DNA of 64,000 bases from Chitinilyticum litopenaei DSM 21440 (GCF_000428145.1 NZ_ATZJ01000002.1:124001-188000); one strand, 5' to 3'. Positions 24,893 to 34,102 are shown, counted from the stretch's first letter. Numbers and translations: made by a program. Notes: generated from the letters alone by a model not told the origin.

Positions 24893-25504
24893 ATGCAAAA
24901 ACAAGCCCCTTTCACGTCCGAGGCCGCCCTGCCGCTGGTGCTGGCCTCCACCTCGCCCTATCGCCGCGAGCTGCTGCAGCGCCTGGCCCTGCCCTTCTCA
25001 GTCGCCAGCCCCGAGGTCGACGAAACGCCGCTGGCAGGTGAAACGGCGCACGCCACCAGTCTGCGGCTGGCCATGGCCAAGGCCCAGGTTTTGCGCGAGC
25101 GCTTTCCCGCCCACCTGCTGATCGGCTCGGACCAGGTCGCGCTGCTCGACGGCGTGCAGCTCGGCAAACCGGGCACACACGAGCGCGCCGTCGCGCAGCT
25201 GCAATTGATGCGCGGGCGCACCATCGAATTCCACACCGCGCTGGCGCTCCACAACAGCCAGAGCGGCAATACGCAGACCCATGTCGACATCACCCGCGTG
25301 GTGATGCGCGACTATGACGACGCCACCATCGAACGCTACCTGCGCCATGAACAGCCCTACAACTGCGCCGGCAGCGCCAAGACCGAAGGCCTGGGCGTGG
25401 TGCTGATCGCGCGCATCGACAACAGTGACCCGACCGCCATCATCGGCCTGCCCATGATCGCGCTGAGCACCATGCTGATGAACGAAGGAGTGCAACTGGT
25501 ATGA
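24893..25504 (+). CDS. Maf-family nucleoside triphosphate pyrophosphatase
   Basis: The 203-residue protein hydrolyses non-canonical or modified nucleotides. Motifs LASTSPYRRELL near the N-terminus and GSDQVALLDG, which contains the catalytic aspartate, identify the Maf fold. The position next to yceD favours the YceF subgroup (7-methyl-GTP). Its TGA stop overlaps the ATG of the next gene (ATGA), indicating translational coupling. Confidence 0.9.
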   Translation: MQKQAPFTSEAALPLVLASTSPYRRELLQRLALPFSVASPEVDETPLAGETAHATSLRLAMAKAQVLRERFPAHLLIGSDQVALLDGVQLGKPGTHERAVAQLQLMRGRTIEFHTALALHNSQSGNTQTHVDITRVVMRDYDDATIERYLRHEQPYNCAGSAKTEGLGVVLIARIDNSDPTAIIGLPMIALSTMLMNEGVQLV

Positions 25505-26211
25505 GCGGCACCCTGTACCTGATCCCGACTCCGCTGGGTGGCGACACGCTCGCCGACATCCTGCCGGCCGACGTCATCGGCATCGCGCAGCGGCTCACGC
25601 ATTTCATCGTCGAGGCGCCGAAAACCGCGCGCGCGCACCTGAAACGCTTCGGCACCCCGCACGAGCTGCGCAGCCTGTGGATGCAGGAGCTGAACGAGCA
25701 CAGCAAGGACGGCAATCTCGCCAGCCTGCTGGAGCCCCTGCTGGCCGGCCACGACGTCGGACTGATGAGCGAAGCCGGTTGCCCGGGCGTCGCCGACCCC
25801 GGCGCCAATCTGGTGCGCCTCGCGCATCGCAAGGGCATACGCGTGATGCCGCTGGTCGGCCCATCGTCGATCCTGCTCGCGCTGATGGGCTCGGGCGCCA
25901 ATGGCCAGAAATTCCGCTTCAACGGCTATCTGCCGGCGAACGATGTCGAGCGCGTTGCGGCAATCAGGGCGCTGGAAACCAGCTCGCAGAAGGAAAAACA
26001 GGCCGAACTGTTTATCGAAACGCCCTATCGCAACAAGGCGCTGCTCGATGCCTTGCTGACCAGCGCGCGCCCGCAAACGCTGCTCACCGTCGCCTGCAAC
26101 CTCAGCCTGGCGGATCAGTATCTGAAAAGCCTCAGCATTGCCGACTGGCAACGCAGCCCCGCGCCGGACCTGCACAAGAAACCAACCGTCTTTGTGCTCT
26201 ACGCCGCCTGA
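25501..26211 (+). CDS. RsmI-like tetrapyrrole-methylase-fold SAM methyltransferase
   Basis: The 236-residue protein has the (uroporphyrin-III C/tetrapyrrole) methylase fold, with YLIPTPLGGD at the start and SEAGCPGVADPG and PLVGPSSILLALMGSG further on. It resembles the 16S rRNA methyltransferase RsmI but is shorter and lacks the RsmI C-terminal domain. It may be the smaller paralogue often found beside maf. It overlaps maf by 4 nt. Its stop codon abuts a 59-bp repeat. Confidence 0.82.
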   Translation: MSGTLYLIPTPLGGDTLADILPADVIGIAQRLTHFIVEAPKTARAHLKRFGTPHELRSLWMQELNEHSKDGNLASLLEPLLAGHDVGLMSEAGCPGVADPGANLVRLAHRKGIRVMPLVGPSSILLALMGSGANGQKFRFNGYLPANDVERVAAIRALETSSQKEKQAELFIETPYRNKALLDALLTSARPQTLLTVACNLSLADQYLKSLSIADWQRSPAPDLHKKPTVFVLYAA

Positions 26212-26269
26212 TACCCAATACCCCATGACCAGCAGACCCTTTCACAAGAAGGGCCTGCACCACATACCC
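26211..26269. repeat. 59-bp TATACC-type dispersed repeat
   Basis: It runs from ATACCCA to ATACCC with central arms AGACCCTTT / AAGGGCCT. It is exactly 59 bp. Its first base is the last base of the preceding TGA stop. The rest of the gap to 26357 holds a GC-rich hairpin near 26320-26345 but no T-run. Confidence 0.85.
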
Positions 26270-26357
26270 ACAACAGGAAAGCAAAACGCGTACGCCAGGC
26301 TCGCGCGCCGGGTTCGTCTACCGGCAATGGCCGGCAGCCCGGCCGCCAGCCTCTGCC

Positions 26358-27638
26358 TCAACCCCCATCCGGCTGCGGCTCGTCGAGCACCACGCGGTCG
26401 CGCCCGCCGCGCTTGGCGCGGTACAGCGCGGCATCGGCACGGCAGATGGCCGCATCCAGCGCCTCCCCCTGACAGACGGCAACGCCAAAGCTCGCCGTTA
26501 CCGTCATCCCCAGCGGCCACCCGGCCTGGTGCAGGGATTTGCGCAGCTTTTCCGCAACCAGCTCGGCGCCATCCAGGCTGATTTGCGGAAAGAACAGCAC
26601 GAATTCCTCGCCGCCCCAGCGCACCAGATAATCGCTGCTGCGAATGCCGCTTTGCAGCGTTGCAGCGAACTGCTGCAAGACCCGGTCGCCGACATCATGC
26701 CCGTAGGTATCATTGATCTGCTTGAAATGGTCGATGTCGGCAAACACCACCCCCATTTGCGTGCAGCGGCCATGGCCGGCCAGCAACTCGTCGAGCAGGC
26801 CGGTACGGTTGCGCACGTCGGTCAGCGCGTCGTAATGCGCGGCATGATCCATGTCCAGCCTTTGCTGCTCCAGCCGGGTGGCCAGCCCCAGCAGGTCGTC
26901 GACGATTTCACGGCTGCTGCGCAGGTGGCGCCAGACAACACCGCCGATGACGGCAAGCCAGATCAACCCCAGCAGCAGCAGCAATTCACCGCGACTGAGC
27001 CATTTGCCGCGAAATTCGATGTAGTCGACCTCGACATCATGATGCCCCGGCTCCATCAGCGTGGACGAGCCGAACTGGATCAGCGGCACATTGTCGAGCT
27101 CCATGCTGGCGTGTTCGGGCGGAATCTTGTGCTGGGCGACCCACCAGCTGGCCACGGCAAAGGATTTGATCGGCAACTCCAGTTCGCCGCCATCGGCAGG
27201 CGGCACCAGAAACGCGCCCATCACCTTCCAGGTTTCGTTGCGGTCGGGACTGGCGTAGGCCGGGTTGAAATTGCGCAGGAAAACGCGCATCTGGTGCGAG
27301 CCCACACCGCGGTAACGTGCCTTGATCGCCAGACGATCAAACCCGGCCAGATCCAGCCCCTGCTCCGGCTTGCCGACAAAGACCGCCAGCTCGCAGAACG
27401 GCCACTGGTATTGCGGTGACAGCTCGCAGGTGAAACGCCACTTGTCCGGCATGGGAATGTGGCGCGCAACCGAGCCGCCACCAATCAGCCGGTCGTCGAT
27501 GACCTCGATCCGGTGGCCAGCGGCCGGCGTGATCCGCAGCGTCCGGTTCATGCCGGCATGCTGCCACCACAGCAGCAAGGCACTGCCCAGCAGCAGGGCC
27601 GCCAGCGCAGAGGCAAACGACAGGGATGGCCATTTCAT
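26358..27638 (-). CDS. Membrane diguanylate cyclase (GGDEF) with periplasmic sensor
   Basis: The 426-residue protein synthesises c-di-GMP. A membrane helix at about 5-25 and a second at about 213-235 enclose a roughly 185-residue periplasmic domain rich in beta strands. I do not recognise that domain firmly; it resembles jelly-roll or CIA30-like folds. The GGDEF domain has the active site GGEEF at 342-346, and the RxxD inhibitory site RSSD lies at 333-336, exactly five residues upstream. It should therefore be active and feedback-inhibited. Start ATG at 27638 with GGAG upstream. It is monocistronic. Confidence 0.88.
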   Translation of the reverse strand: MKWPSLSFASALAALLLGSALLLWWQHAGMNRTLRITPAAGHRIEVIDDRLIGGGSVARHIPMPDKWRFTCELSPQYQWPFCELAVFVGKPEQGLDLAGFDRLAIKARYRGVGSHQMRVFLRNFNPAYASPDRNETWKVMGAFLVPPADGGELELPIKSFAVASWWVAQHKIPPEHASMELDNVPLIQFGSSTLMEPGHHDVEVDYIEFRGKWLSRGELLLLLGLIWLAVIGGVVWRHLRSSREIVDDLLGLATRLEQQRLDMDHAAHYDALTDVRNRTGLLDELLAGHGRCTQMGVVFADIDHFKQINDTYGHDVGDRVLQQFAATLQSGIRSSDYLVRWGGEEFVLFFPQISLDGAELVAEKLRKSLHQAGWPLGMTVTASFGVAVCQGEALDAAICRADAALYRAKRGGRDRVVLDEPQPDGG

Positions 27639-27804
27639 GCATTTATTCTCCAGTTCCTGCCCATTATCGGGCACCCGCCGCCTTTGCAGGAAAGAATGCG
27701 CGCATCAGGCCAGCGGGGGGTTTGCGCATTGTCTTGGCGCGCGCCTGTGGTTTAATGACAGCTTTCCTGCCTCTTCATCTTTCATTGCCGCACAAGGAAT
27801 CCCG

Positions 27805-28185
27805 ATGAGCAAAGCCATCATTCATACCGAGCACGCCCCCGCCGCCGTTGGCACCTATTCGCAGGCCATCCGGGTGGGCAACACCGTCTACCTGTCCGGC
27901 CAGATCGGCCTTGAACCCTACAGCGGCGTGCTGCTGGACGGCTTTGATGCGCAGGCGCATCGCGTGTTCCAGAACCTGCGCGCCGTGTGCCAGGCCGCTG
28001 GCGGCGACCTGTCTGACATCGTGAAGCTGGGCGTGTTCGTCGTCGACCTGGCAAATTTCGCGCGGCTGAACGAAATCATGGGTGAATATTTCCAGGCCCC
28101 CTTCCCGGCGCGCGCCGCCGTGCAGGCCGCCGCCCTGCCCAAGGGCGCGCTGGTCGAGGCCGACGCGGTCATGGTTCTGGCATAA
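27805..28185 (+). CDS. ridA: RidA family enamine/imine deaminase
   Basis: The 126-residue trimeric RidA (YjgF) protein removes reactive enamines such as 2-aminoacrylate. Conserved features are TYSQAIRVGNTVYLSGQIG and the substrate-binding arginine near residue 104 in FPARAAVQ. Start ATG at 27805 with AAGGA upstream. Confidence 0.93.
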   Translation: MSKAIIHTEHAPAAVGTYSQAIRVGNTVYLSGQIGLEPYSGVLLDGFDAQAHRVFQNLRAVCQAAGGDLSDIVKLGVFVVDLANFARLNEIMGEYFQAPFPARAAVQAAALPKGALVEADAVMVLA

Positions 28186-28191
28186 AAGACA

Positions 28192-28239
28192 GGTATAACC
28201 CTGTAGCCCAATACCTCGTTATCGTATAGCCATATACCC
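28192..28239. repeat. 48-bp TATACC-type palindromic repeat
   Basis: GGTATAACCCTG...CATATACCC, exactly 48 bp, with weaker central pairing than other copies. It starts 6 nt after the ridA stop. The AAGGAG ribosome-binding site of the next gene begins directly after its last base. Confidence 0.8.
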
Positions 28240-28250
28240 AAGGAGCAACC

Positions 28251-28670
28251 ATGAGCTTCGCCAATCCCGGAGATGAAGAGCTGCGCACGCTGCTGGACAA
28301 CACCCGGCGCATCGCGGTGGTCGGCATTTCCGACAAGCCCAGCCGCGCCAGCCATGGCGTGGCGAAGCTGATGCAGCAATGGGGTTTCACCATCATCCCG
28401 GTCAACCCGATGCTGGACGAGGTGCTGGGCGAAAAGTGCTATCCCAATCTGCTCGCCATCCCCGAGCCGGTCGACCTGGTGAATGTGTTTCGTCGCCCGA
28501 GCGAAGTACCGGCGATCGTCGACGACGCACTCGCCATCGGCGCGCCAGCGCTGTGGCTGCAGCTCGACGTGATCGACGAAAGCGCCGCGCAGCGCGCGCA
28601 GGACGCCGGCATGACCGTGGTGATGGATCGCTGCCTGATGGTCGAATACGGACGGCTGAGCAGTGAGTGA
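28251..28670 (+). CDS. CoA-binding domain protein (YccU type)
   Basis: The 139-residue Rossmann-fold protein of the CoA_binding_2 family has the motif RRIAVVGISDKPSRASHGVAK near the N-terminus. VNPMLDEVLGEKCYPNL and DRCLMVEYGRL are also typical. Its physiological role is unknown. AAGGAG precedes the ATG. The stop overlaps the GTG start of the next gene by 8 nt. Confidence 0.88.
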   Translation: MSFANPGDEELRTLLDNTRRIAVVGISDKPSRASHGVAKLMQQWGFTIIPVNPMLDEVLGEKCYPNLLAIPEPVDLVNVFRRPSEVPAIVDDALAIGAPALWLQLDVIDESAAQRAQDAGMTVVMDRCLMVEYGRLSSE

Positions 28671-29418
28671 GACCAGCCACCTGATACTGGGCGACTGCGC
28701 GGCGGACGTCTTGCGCAAGGCCCTGCCCGGCGCCGCGGTGCTGGTCGCGCGCGATGATCTGCCCGTCGGCCCGCTGGCCGATGTCGATGGTGACGGCACA
28801 CAACGCGCGGCGTTCTGGGAAGCCGTGAACCCCTTTTTCCCCTACCGCTTCGCCGACAAGCTGGCCGAGGAGCGCGCGCTGCTGGCGAAGCTGCCCGACG
28901 AACTGACCGTCTGGGTCGGCCATTCCAGCGGCGAGGAGCTGCTGCTGCGCCGCGTCGCCTGGTGGCGCCAGGGGCGGCCATTCACGCTGGTGCGCGTGCC
29001 GCCCATCCCGACCTATCTTCCCGATGGCATGTTTGCGCTGGGCATGTGCGACTCGGAGCAGCTGCAGGCCGCCACCGGACTTGGCGAGAAAATCGGCAAG
29101 AAAACGGTCGCGGCGCTCGCCGCCGAGTGGGAAAGCCTGCGCGCCGGCGACGGCCTGCGCAGCTGGCGTGACGGCCGCTTCCAGCTGGCCGGCATCGACA
29201 GCCTCGACGATGAGCTGTGGCAATGCGTGACGCCGCGCTGGGAAGCCGCCGCGCTGGCGGTCGGCGAATGGATGGCGAATTCGGACGGTTTTTTTCGCAG
29301 CGACTGGCTGGGCAGCTGGCGCATGGCGCTGCTGGGCCGCGCCGGCCGCGTCGAATTCGCGGAAGCCGACCCGGATTTCTCGCTGGCCCGCTCGCGCGTG
29401 CGCCGCGCCGGCGGCTAG
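28663..29418 (+). CDS. DUF1835-like protein
   Basis: The 251-residue soluble protein has an N-terminal LILGDCAADVLRKAL and DDLPVGPL that resemble DUF1835. The C-terminal half (SWRDGRFQLAG and on) is compatible with the DUF3658 region often attached to it. Function unknown. The start is GTG at 28663, inside the end of the CoA-binding gene (8-nt overlap), so translation is coupled. Confidence 0.65.
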   Translation: MSETSHLILGDCAADVLRKALPGAAVLVARDDLPVGPLADVDGDGTQRAAFWEAVNPFFPYRFADKLAEERALLAKLPDELTVWVGHSSGEELLLRRVAWWRQGRPFTLVRVPPIPTYLPDGMFALGMCDSEQLQAATGLGEKIGKKTVAALAAEWESLRAGDGLRSWRDGRFQLAGIDSLDDELWQCVTPRWEAAALAVGEWMANSDGFFRSDWLGSWRMALLGRAGRVEFAEADPDFSLARSRVRRAGG

Positions 29419-30013
29419 CCGCAAAGGCCCCCTCAATTAGCGCAGCTACTGGCTCAGCAGAAATCGCCGCTGTACCCGACCTTTGCCACCGATTAGAGTT
29501 GAGCAAGGCGCCTTACAACGAGCCGCATCGGTTCTTTATTTATTGTTGCTCTTGCGGCATCACAGAGGGCTCTGCATCTAAAGCCGAGCGAAGGCATTCC
29601 TCCACCTGGATGCCGGCCTAAGCCGGCATGACGGGCCCCTCTCCTTCTGGCGCCCCACTGAGAGAGGCACCGGACCAGGCCACTGCAAATGCGGTTTAGC
29701 ACGACAGGCCCTGAAAGCCGCCGAGAAGCGCAGTTTTCCCCGCAGGGGGAGGACCAGGAGCGGGGCGTGTCTGAGGCCCGCAGGGCCGAGTTGCCCCGCT
29801 CCCCTGGAAAAACGAGCATCGCAGGGCACCCCGCGCAGCGGGGTGGCTGACCGGGCTCGCCTTTCTTTGCTTACTTTCTTTGGTGAAGCAAAGAAAGTAA
29901 CCCGTTGGCGCGACGGAATCGCGCATCAAAACACCGCGCCGCAGGCGCCAAACAAACAACAGCTAAACTACCGGCCTGCACACCCGACGGCATGCAGACC
30001 AAGGACCGCCACC
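29419..30013. repeat. 595-nt intergenic region with composite repeats
   Basis: No credible gene is present. From left to right it holds a TGCCGGC/GCCGGCA hairpin next to ATGACGGG (29611-29628), a remnant of the same mobile-repeat type as in 14619-14760. Next is a GC-rich inverted repeat GGAGCGGGG / CCCCGCTCC (29757-29801) with an inner GGCCCGCAGGGCC. Last is CTTTCTTTGCTT / AAGCAAAGAAAG (29861-29897). The last motif is part of a block found between genes in many beta- and gammaproteobacteria. Small ORFs in it are likely spurious. Confidence 0.7.
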
Positions 30014-30844
30014 ATGCCACTCCACTTCAGCAAAATGCACGGCCTCGGCAATGACTTCATGGTCATCGACGGCGTGCGCCAGCAAATCACCCTCAGCCCC
30101 GAACTCATCCAGCAATGGGGCGACCGCCACTTCGGCATCGGCTTCGACCAGCTGCTGCTGGTCGAAAAGAGCGAGCAGCCCGGCGTCGATTTCCGCTACC
30201 GCATCTTCAACTGCGATGGCGACGAGGTCGAGCAGTGCGGCAACGGTGCGCGCTGCTTCGCGCGCTTCGTCCACGACCAGGGCCTGACCGACAAGACCGA
30301 AATCACCGTCGAAACCGCCAAGGGCATCATCTACCCGAAGCTGGAAAAGGACGGCAATGTGACGGTGAACATGGGCGTGCCGCGCTTTGCGCCGGCCGAG
30401 ATTCCGTTCGAAGCGCCGAACGAAGCGCTGATCGACCCGCTGATCGTCGGTGAGCGGGTCATCGATATTTCCGTCGTCTCGATGGGCAACCCGCATGCGG
30501 TGCAGGTCGTCGACTCCGTCGTCACCGCTCCGGTGGCCGAACAAGGCCCGCTGATCGAAAACCATCCGCGCTTCCCGGCGCGCGTGAACGCCGGCTTCAT
30601 GGAAATCGTCAGCCGCACGGAAATCCGCCTGCGCGTGTTCGAGCGTGGCGCCGGCGAAACGCTGGCCTGCGGCACCGGCGCCTGCGCGGCGGTCGTCGCC
30701 GGCATCCGCCGTGGACTTTTGAATGAGAGCGTACTGGTGCACACACGCGGCGGCGACCTTACCATCGCCTGGGCCGGCGCCGGCCAGCCCGTCTTCATGA
30801 GCGGCCCGGCCGTCACCGTGTTCAGCGGCGAGCTGGCGATATAA
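30014..30844 (+). CDS. dapF: Diaminopimelate epimerase
   Basis: This 276-residue PLP-independent epimerase converts LL- to meso-diaminopimelate for lysine and peptidoglycan synthesis. The two catalytic cysteines are C75 in EQCGNGARC and C219 in LACGTGAC. Start ATG at 30014, giving MPLHFSKMHGLGNDF as in the family. It is followed by a repeat, then DUF484 and xerC, the same order as in E. coli. Confidence 0.97.
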   Translation: MPLHFSKMHGLGNDFMVIDGVRQQITLSPELIQQWGDRHFGIGFDQLLLVEKSEQPGVDFRYRIFNCDGDEVEQCGNGARCFARFVHDQGLTDKTEITVETAKGIIYPKLEKDGNVTVNMGVPRFAPAEIPFEAPNEALIDPLIVGERVIDISVVSMGNPHAVQVVDSVVTAPVAEQGPLIENHPRFPARVNAGFMEIVSRTEIRLRVFERGAGETLACGTGACAAVVAGIRRGLLNESVLVHTRGGDLTIAWAGAGQPVFMSGPAVTVFSGELAI

Positions 30845-30853
30845 AGTCCTTTC

Positions 30854-30967
30854 ACCACAGAGACACAGAGGCACAGAGGCACAGAGAAAGGCGGCATGCC
30901 TTGGCAAAAACCCGACATGGCACACTCGTTCCATCGGTTTTCCTCTGTGTCTCTGTGTCTCTGTGGT
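30854..30967. repeat. ACCACAGAG/CTCTGTGGT inverted repeat (dapF-DUF484)
   Basis: ACCACAGAGACACAGAGG on the left and CTCTGTGTCTCTGTGGT on the right, about 114 bp. It is the second copy of the family in this window, and fills most of the spacer between dapF and the DUF484 gene. Confidence 0.85.
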
Positions 30968-31003
30968 TCAATTTGTTTTTCTCTTCCCTGGGCTGAAACT
31001 GCA

Positions 31004-31732
31004 ATGCAAGAACAGGACATGCTCGACTGGCTGCGCCAGCACCCCGAATTTTTCGATCATTTCGCGCACGAGATCGCTGACATCTACGTCGCGCACAGCC
31101 ACGGCGGGCAGGCGGTGTCGCTCACCGAGCGCCAGCTGCAGACGCTGCGCGACCGCAACCGCGCGCTGGAAGCCAAGCTCGCCGAGCTGCTGCATTTCGG
31201 CGAGGAAAACGACCAGATTTCCGACAAGCTCCATCGTCTGGCCGTCGACCTGATGCAGGCGCAGGACCTGCCCGGCATCATCGGCACGCTGGAATTCCAT
31301 CTGCAGCAACGCTTCAATGTCCCCCACGTCGCGCTGCGCCTGTGGCTGCCCGGTGTTGAAAGCAATCTGCGCGAATTCGAGCCGGTGGGCGAAGCCGTCG
31401 GCAAGCTCGCACAAAACCTGGTTTCGCCCTATTGCGGCCCCTACGCCACCGACGAGGTGCGCGGCTGGTTCGCCAGCGATACCGAGCTGAAATCCTTTGC
31501 CCAGTTTGCACTGAAGACCGGTGGAGAGCCCTTCGGCATTCTGGTTATGGCCAGCACCGACCCGCAGCGCTTCTTCCCCGACATGGGAACGCTGTATCTG
31601 CAGCGCCTGTCCGAGCTGGTTTCCGCCGCCATCCGCCGCGTCAGCCCCGGCCAGCCGGCGGCCGAAGTGGCGCCGGAGGCACGCCATGACGACGTCCCCA
31701 TCCTGGATGAGGAAGCTCCGGCGGATGTCTGA
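31004..31732 (+). CDS. DUF484 family protein
   Basis: The 242-residue protein of the DUF484 (YigA-like) family has an N-terminal helix LDWLRQHPEFFDHF, a coiled-coil segment around residues 45-70, and a GAF-like domain after about residue 85. The role is unknown, but it is conserved between dapF and xerC. ATG at 31004; an ATG at 31019 is possible. It overlaps xerC by 8 nt. Confidence 0.85.
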   Translation: MQEQDMLDWLRQHPEFFDHFAHEIADIYVAHSHGGQAVSLTERQLQTLRDRNRALEAKLAELLHFGEENDQISDKLHRLAVDLMQAQDLPGIIGTLEFHLQQRFNVPHVALRLWLPGVESNLREFEPVGEAVGKLAQNLVSPYCGPYATDEVRGWFASDTELKSFAQFALKTGGEPFGILVMASTDPQRFFPDMGTLYLQRLSELVSAAIRRVSPGQPAAEVAPEARHDDVPILDEEAPADV

Positions 31733-32714
31733 AACCCGCCTGGCAGCCACGCCGGCACTGGGGCAGCACCTCACCCCGCCGTCTGAACCAGCCGTAGCGG
31801 AAGACCCGGCCAGCGCGTTCGCACACTTCTTCCGCCATCTGCAGGGCGAACGCATGGCCAGCGCGCACACGCTGGCCGCCTACCGGCGTGACCTGGGGTA
31901 TCTGGCCGAACTGGCCAGAGAACAAGGGCTGGCGACACTTACCCCACAGGATATTCGCGGCATGGTGCGCCAGCTGGCCGCGAGAAAGCTGTCGGGGCGC
32001 TCGATTGCGCGCATCCTGTCGGCCTGGCGCGCGTTTTACCGCCTGATGAGCCGCGACTTTCAGTGGCCGCTCAACCCGGTGGACGGTGTGCGCCCGCCCA
32101 AATCGCCCAAGCGCCTGCCGGAAACGCTGGTCACCGATGCGGCCAGCGGCTTTCTCGACGCGCTGCCCGACGACGAGCCGCTCGCCTGTCGCGACAAGGC
32201 GATCTGCGAGCTGGCCTACTCCTCGGGGCTGCGCGTGTCGGAGCTGGCCGGGCTCAGGCTCGCCGACCTGGATCTGGTCCAGGGCGAGGCGCGCGTGCTG
32301 GGCAAGGGCAGCAAAACGCGACTGGTTCCCGTCGGCCGCGCCGCCATCGAGGCGCTGCGCCGCTGGCTGCTGCTGCGTCCGCAGCTGGCGATGAGCAATG
32401 CCGCCACCGTGTTCGTCAGCCAGAACGGCACGCCGCTGACCACCCGCGCCATCCAGCTGCGCCTGCAGCACTGGCAAAAAGTACTGGGCCTGCCCGACCC
32501 GCTTTACCCGCACAAGCTGCGCCACAGCTGCGCCAGCCATCTGCTGCAATCCTCCGGCGACCTGCGCGCGGTGCAGGAGCTGCTCGGCCACGCCAGCATC
32601 GCCACCACGCAGGTCTATACGCACCTGGATTTCCAGCACCTGGCCAAGGTCTACGACGCCGCGCACCCGCGCGCGAAAAAGCCGGATGAGGACGAAACGC
32701 CACAGGTGAAATAA
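31725..32714 (+). CDS. xerC: Tyrosine recombinase XerC
   Basis: The 329-residue recombinase acts with XerD at dif to resolve chromosome dimers. The catalytic set is visible: R in GLRVSELAG, HKLRHSCASH, GHASIATTQ, and the nucleophile Y298 in VYTH. The N-terminus is about 25 residues longer than in E. coli XerC. The start codon at 31725 lies inside the DUF484 gene. The dapF-DUF484-xerC context separates it from the second recombinase at 49.6 kb. Confidence 0.94.
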   Translation: MSETRLAATPALGQHLTPPSEPAVAEDPASAFAHFFRHLQGERMASAHTLAAYRRDLGYLAELAREQGLATLTPQDIRGMVRQLAARKLSGRSIARILSAWRAFYRLMSRDFQWPLNPVDGVRPPKSPKRLPETLVTDAASGFLDALPDDEPLACRDKAICELAYSSGLRVSELAGLRLADLDLVQGEARVLGKGSKTRLVPVGRAAIEALRRWLLLRPQLAMSNAATVFVSQNGTPLTTRAIQLRLQHWQKVLGLPDPLYPHKLRHSCASHLLQSSGDLRAVQELLGHASIATTQVYTHLDFQHLAKVYDAAHPRAKKPDEDETPQVK

Positions 32715-32764
32715 GCGACTTCAGCGCGTATCCGGCAAGCGCCGACACCCGCGCATCCTCGCGG

Positions 32765-34102
32765 TCAGGGGACAAACTCATCAAGCAGCTTGCATTGCAG
32801 ACCCTGCTTCTCGATCAGCTGCTTCCCTGTCCATTGCCACGCTTTTTCCGGCTTGAACGGCTTACCATTGACGACGGGCTTGGCGCCCTTCAGGTAGTAG
32901 CCATACACCTCCTGCAGCGCCTGTTTGCCCGAATCGCTACACAGCTGCTTGAAATCGCCGGCATTGACGGCCTCAAACGCGGAATGCCTTTTCGGATCGA
33001 ATCCCGCCAGCGGCACGATGGCCGCAATGGCCTGCCCTGCATTGCCATGGATCACGGGTTGCCGGATCGCCAGGAAGTAGCTCACGCCGTCATCCAGCAG
33101 CTCGCTTCTTTGCAGGTCATACGGGATACCCTTTTGCTTGTTCAGGTTAAGGCCGCGCGCCTTGTACCAGGCTGCGGCATTCTGGCCGGGCGGCGTCTGG
33201 CCAACCAGACTGGCCATGTTCGCCGAAGCGGCCTGTACCGGGCTGGCCGGCGCCACGCTGGCGGCGCCCACTCGGGCGACATACTTCCTGCTGCCCTCAT
33301 CCCATGCCCAGGTCGCCACGCGCGGCGACTTCAATTTGACGACCTTGCCGCTGGCGGCTTCACTGCCGGTCGTGGTGGTCTGGAACTGGCTCATGCCACC
33401 GGCCACGGGAACGACGGCCAGTTGCACCTTGCTGGAATAAGTCTGAGCCTTGCCAAGGCCGACGCCCTCGTTGTCCGCATCCCCGGCGATATTTGCCAGC
33501 TGCACGATCTGGCCGTTGTCGACCCCAGCCAGCAACCAGGTCTGCTGCGTGTAGCCTTGCCCGCTACTGCCGTTCTGAATGATCCAGCCCAGTTTGCCCC
33601 GGCCCAGATCCAGCCACTGGAAGCTGTCCTTGCCCGGCAGGTTGCCGTATTGCCCCCACCACAGATCAGGAACCCAGCGCTGGCGAATTTCCCAGCCCTT
33701 GCCGGTGTTCACAAAGCGTGCGAACAGCAGATTTGCGGCCGACGCACGGCTATCCCCATTGGCGCCGGCGGCGATGGTGTACATTGCCAGCGTGCCGTCG
33801 GCCTCGGTCACCATCCGGGAATCGACCCACTCCACCATGGCCACTTCGCCACCATGCAGTTTGGCCCTGGCCTGCCCCTTGGCATTGGCCTGGCCAAACC
33901 ACGCATTCATGATGGCCTGCACGGGTAATTGCGCAGGCGCAGGCTGAATCAGCAGACGCCCCGTCGGCGTGGCAGAGGGCGCCTGTTTCGAGCTGTTGCC
34001 TGAGCCGGATGGTGTGGTGCCGGAGCCTTTGTCCGGGTTTGACACACAGCCTGTCGCAACAAGCATGGCCAGCAGGATGGCACTCAAGGGGATGGGACGC
34101 AT
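32765..34102 (-). CDS. Large lipoprotein of unknown function
   Basis: The 445-residue protein has a type II signal peptide with lipobox LVATGC, lipidated cysteine at residue 19. A Ser/Gly/Pro/Thr-rich linker follows (about 20-50), then a folded region with Trp/Tyr-rich segments such as WVPDLWWGQYGN. No family is recognised. AGGAAA precedes the ATG at 34102. It is transcribed alone on the minus strand. No aspartate at +2 is seen, so outer-membrane targeting is plausible. Confidence 0.72.
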   Translation of the reverse strand: MRPIPLSAILLAMLVATGCVSNPDKGSGTTPSGSGNSSKQAPSATPTGRLLIQPAPAQLPVQAIMNAWFGQANAKGQARAKLHGGEVAMVEWVDSRMVTEADGTLAMYTIAAGANGDSRASAANLLFARFVNTGKGWEIRQRWVPDLWWGQYGNLPGKDSFQWLDLGRGKLGWIIQNGSSGQGYTQQTWLLAGVDNGQIVQLANIAGDADNEGVGLGKAQTYSSKVQLAVVPVAGGMSQFQTTTTGSEAASGKVVKLKSPRVATWAWDEGSRKYVARVGAASVAPASPVQAASANMASLVGQTPPGQNAAAWYKARGLNLNKQKGIPYDLQRSELLDDGVSYFLAIRQPVIHGNAGQAIAAIVPLAGFDPKRHSAFEAVNAGDFKQLCSDSGKQALQEVYGYYLKGAKPVVNGKPFKPEKAWQWTGKQLIEKQGLQCKLLDEFVP

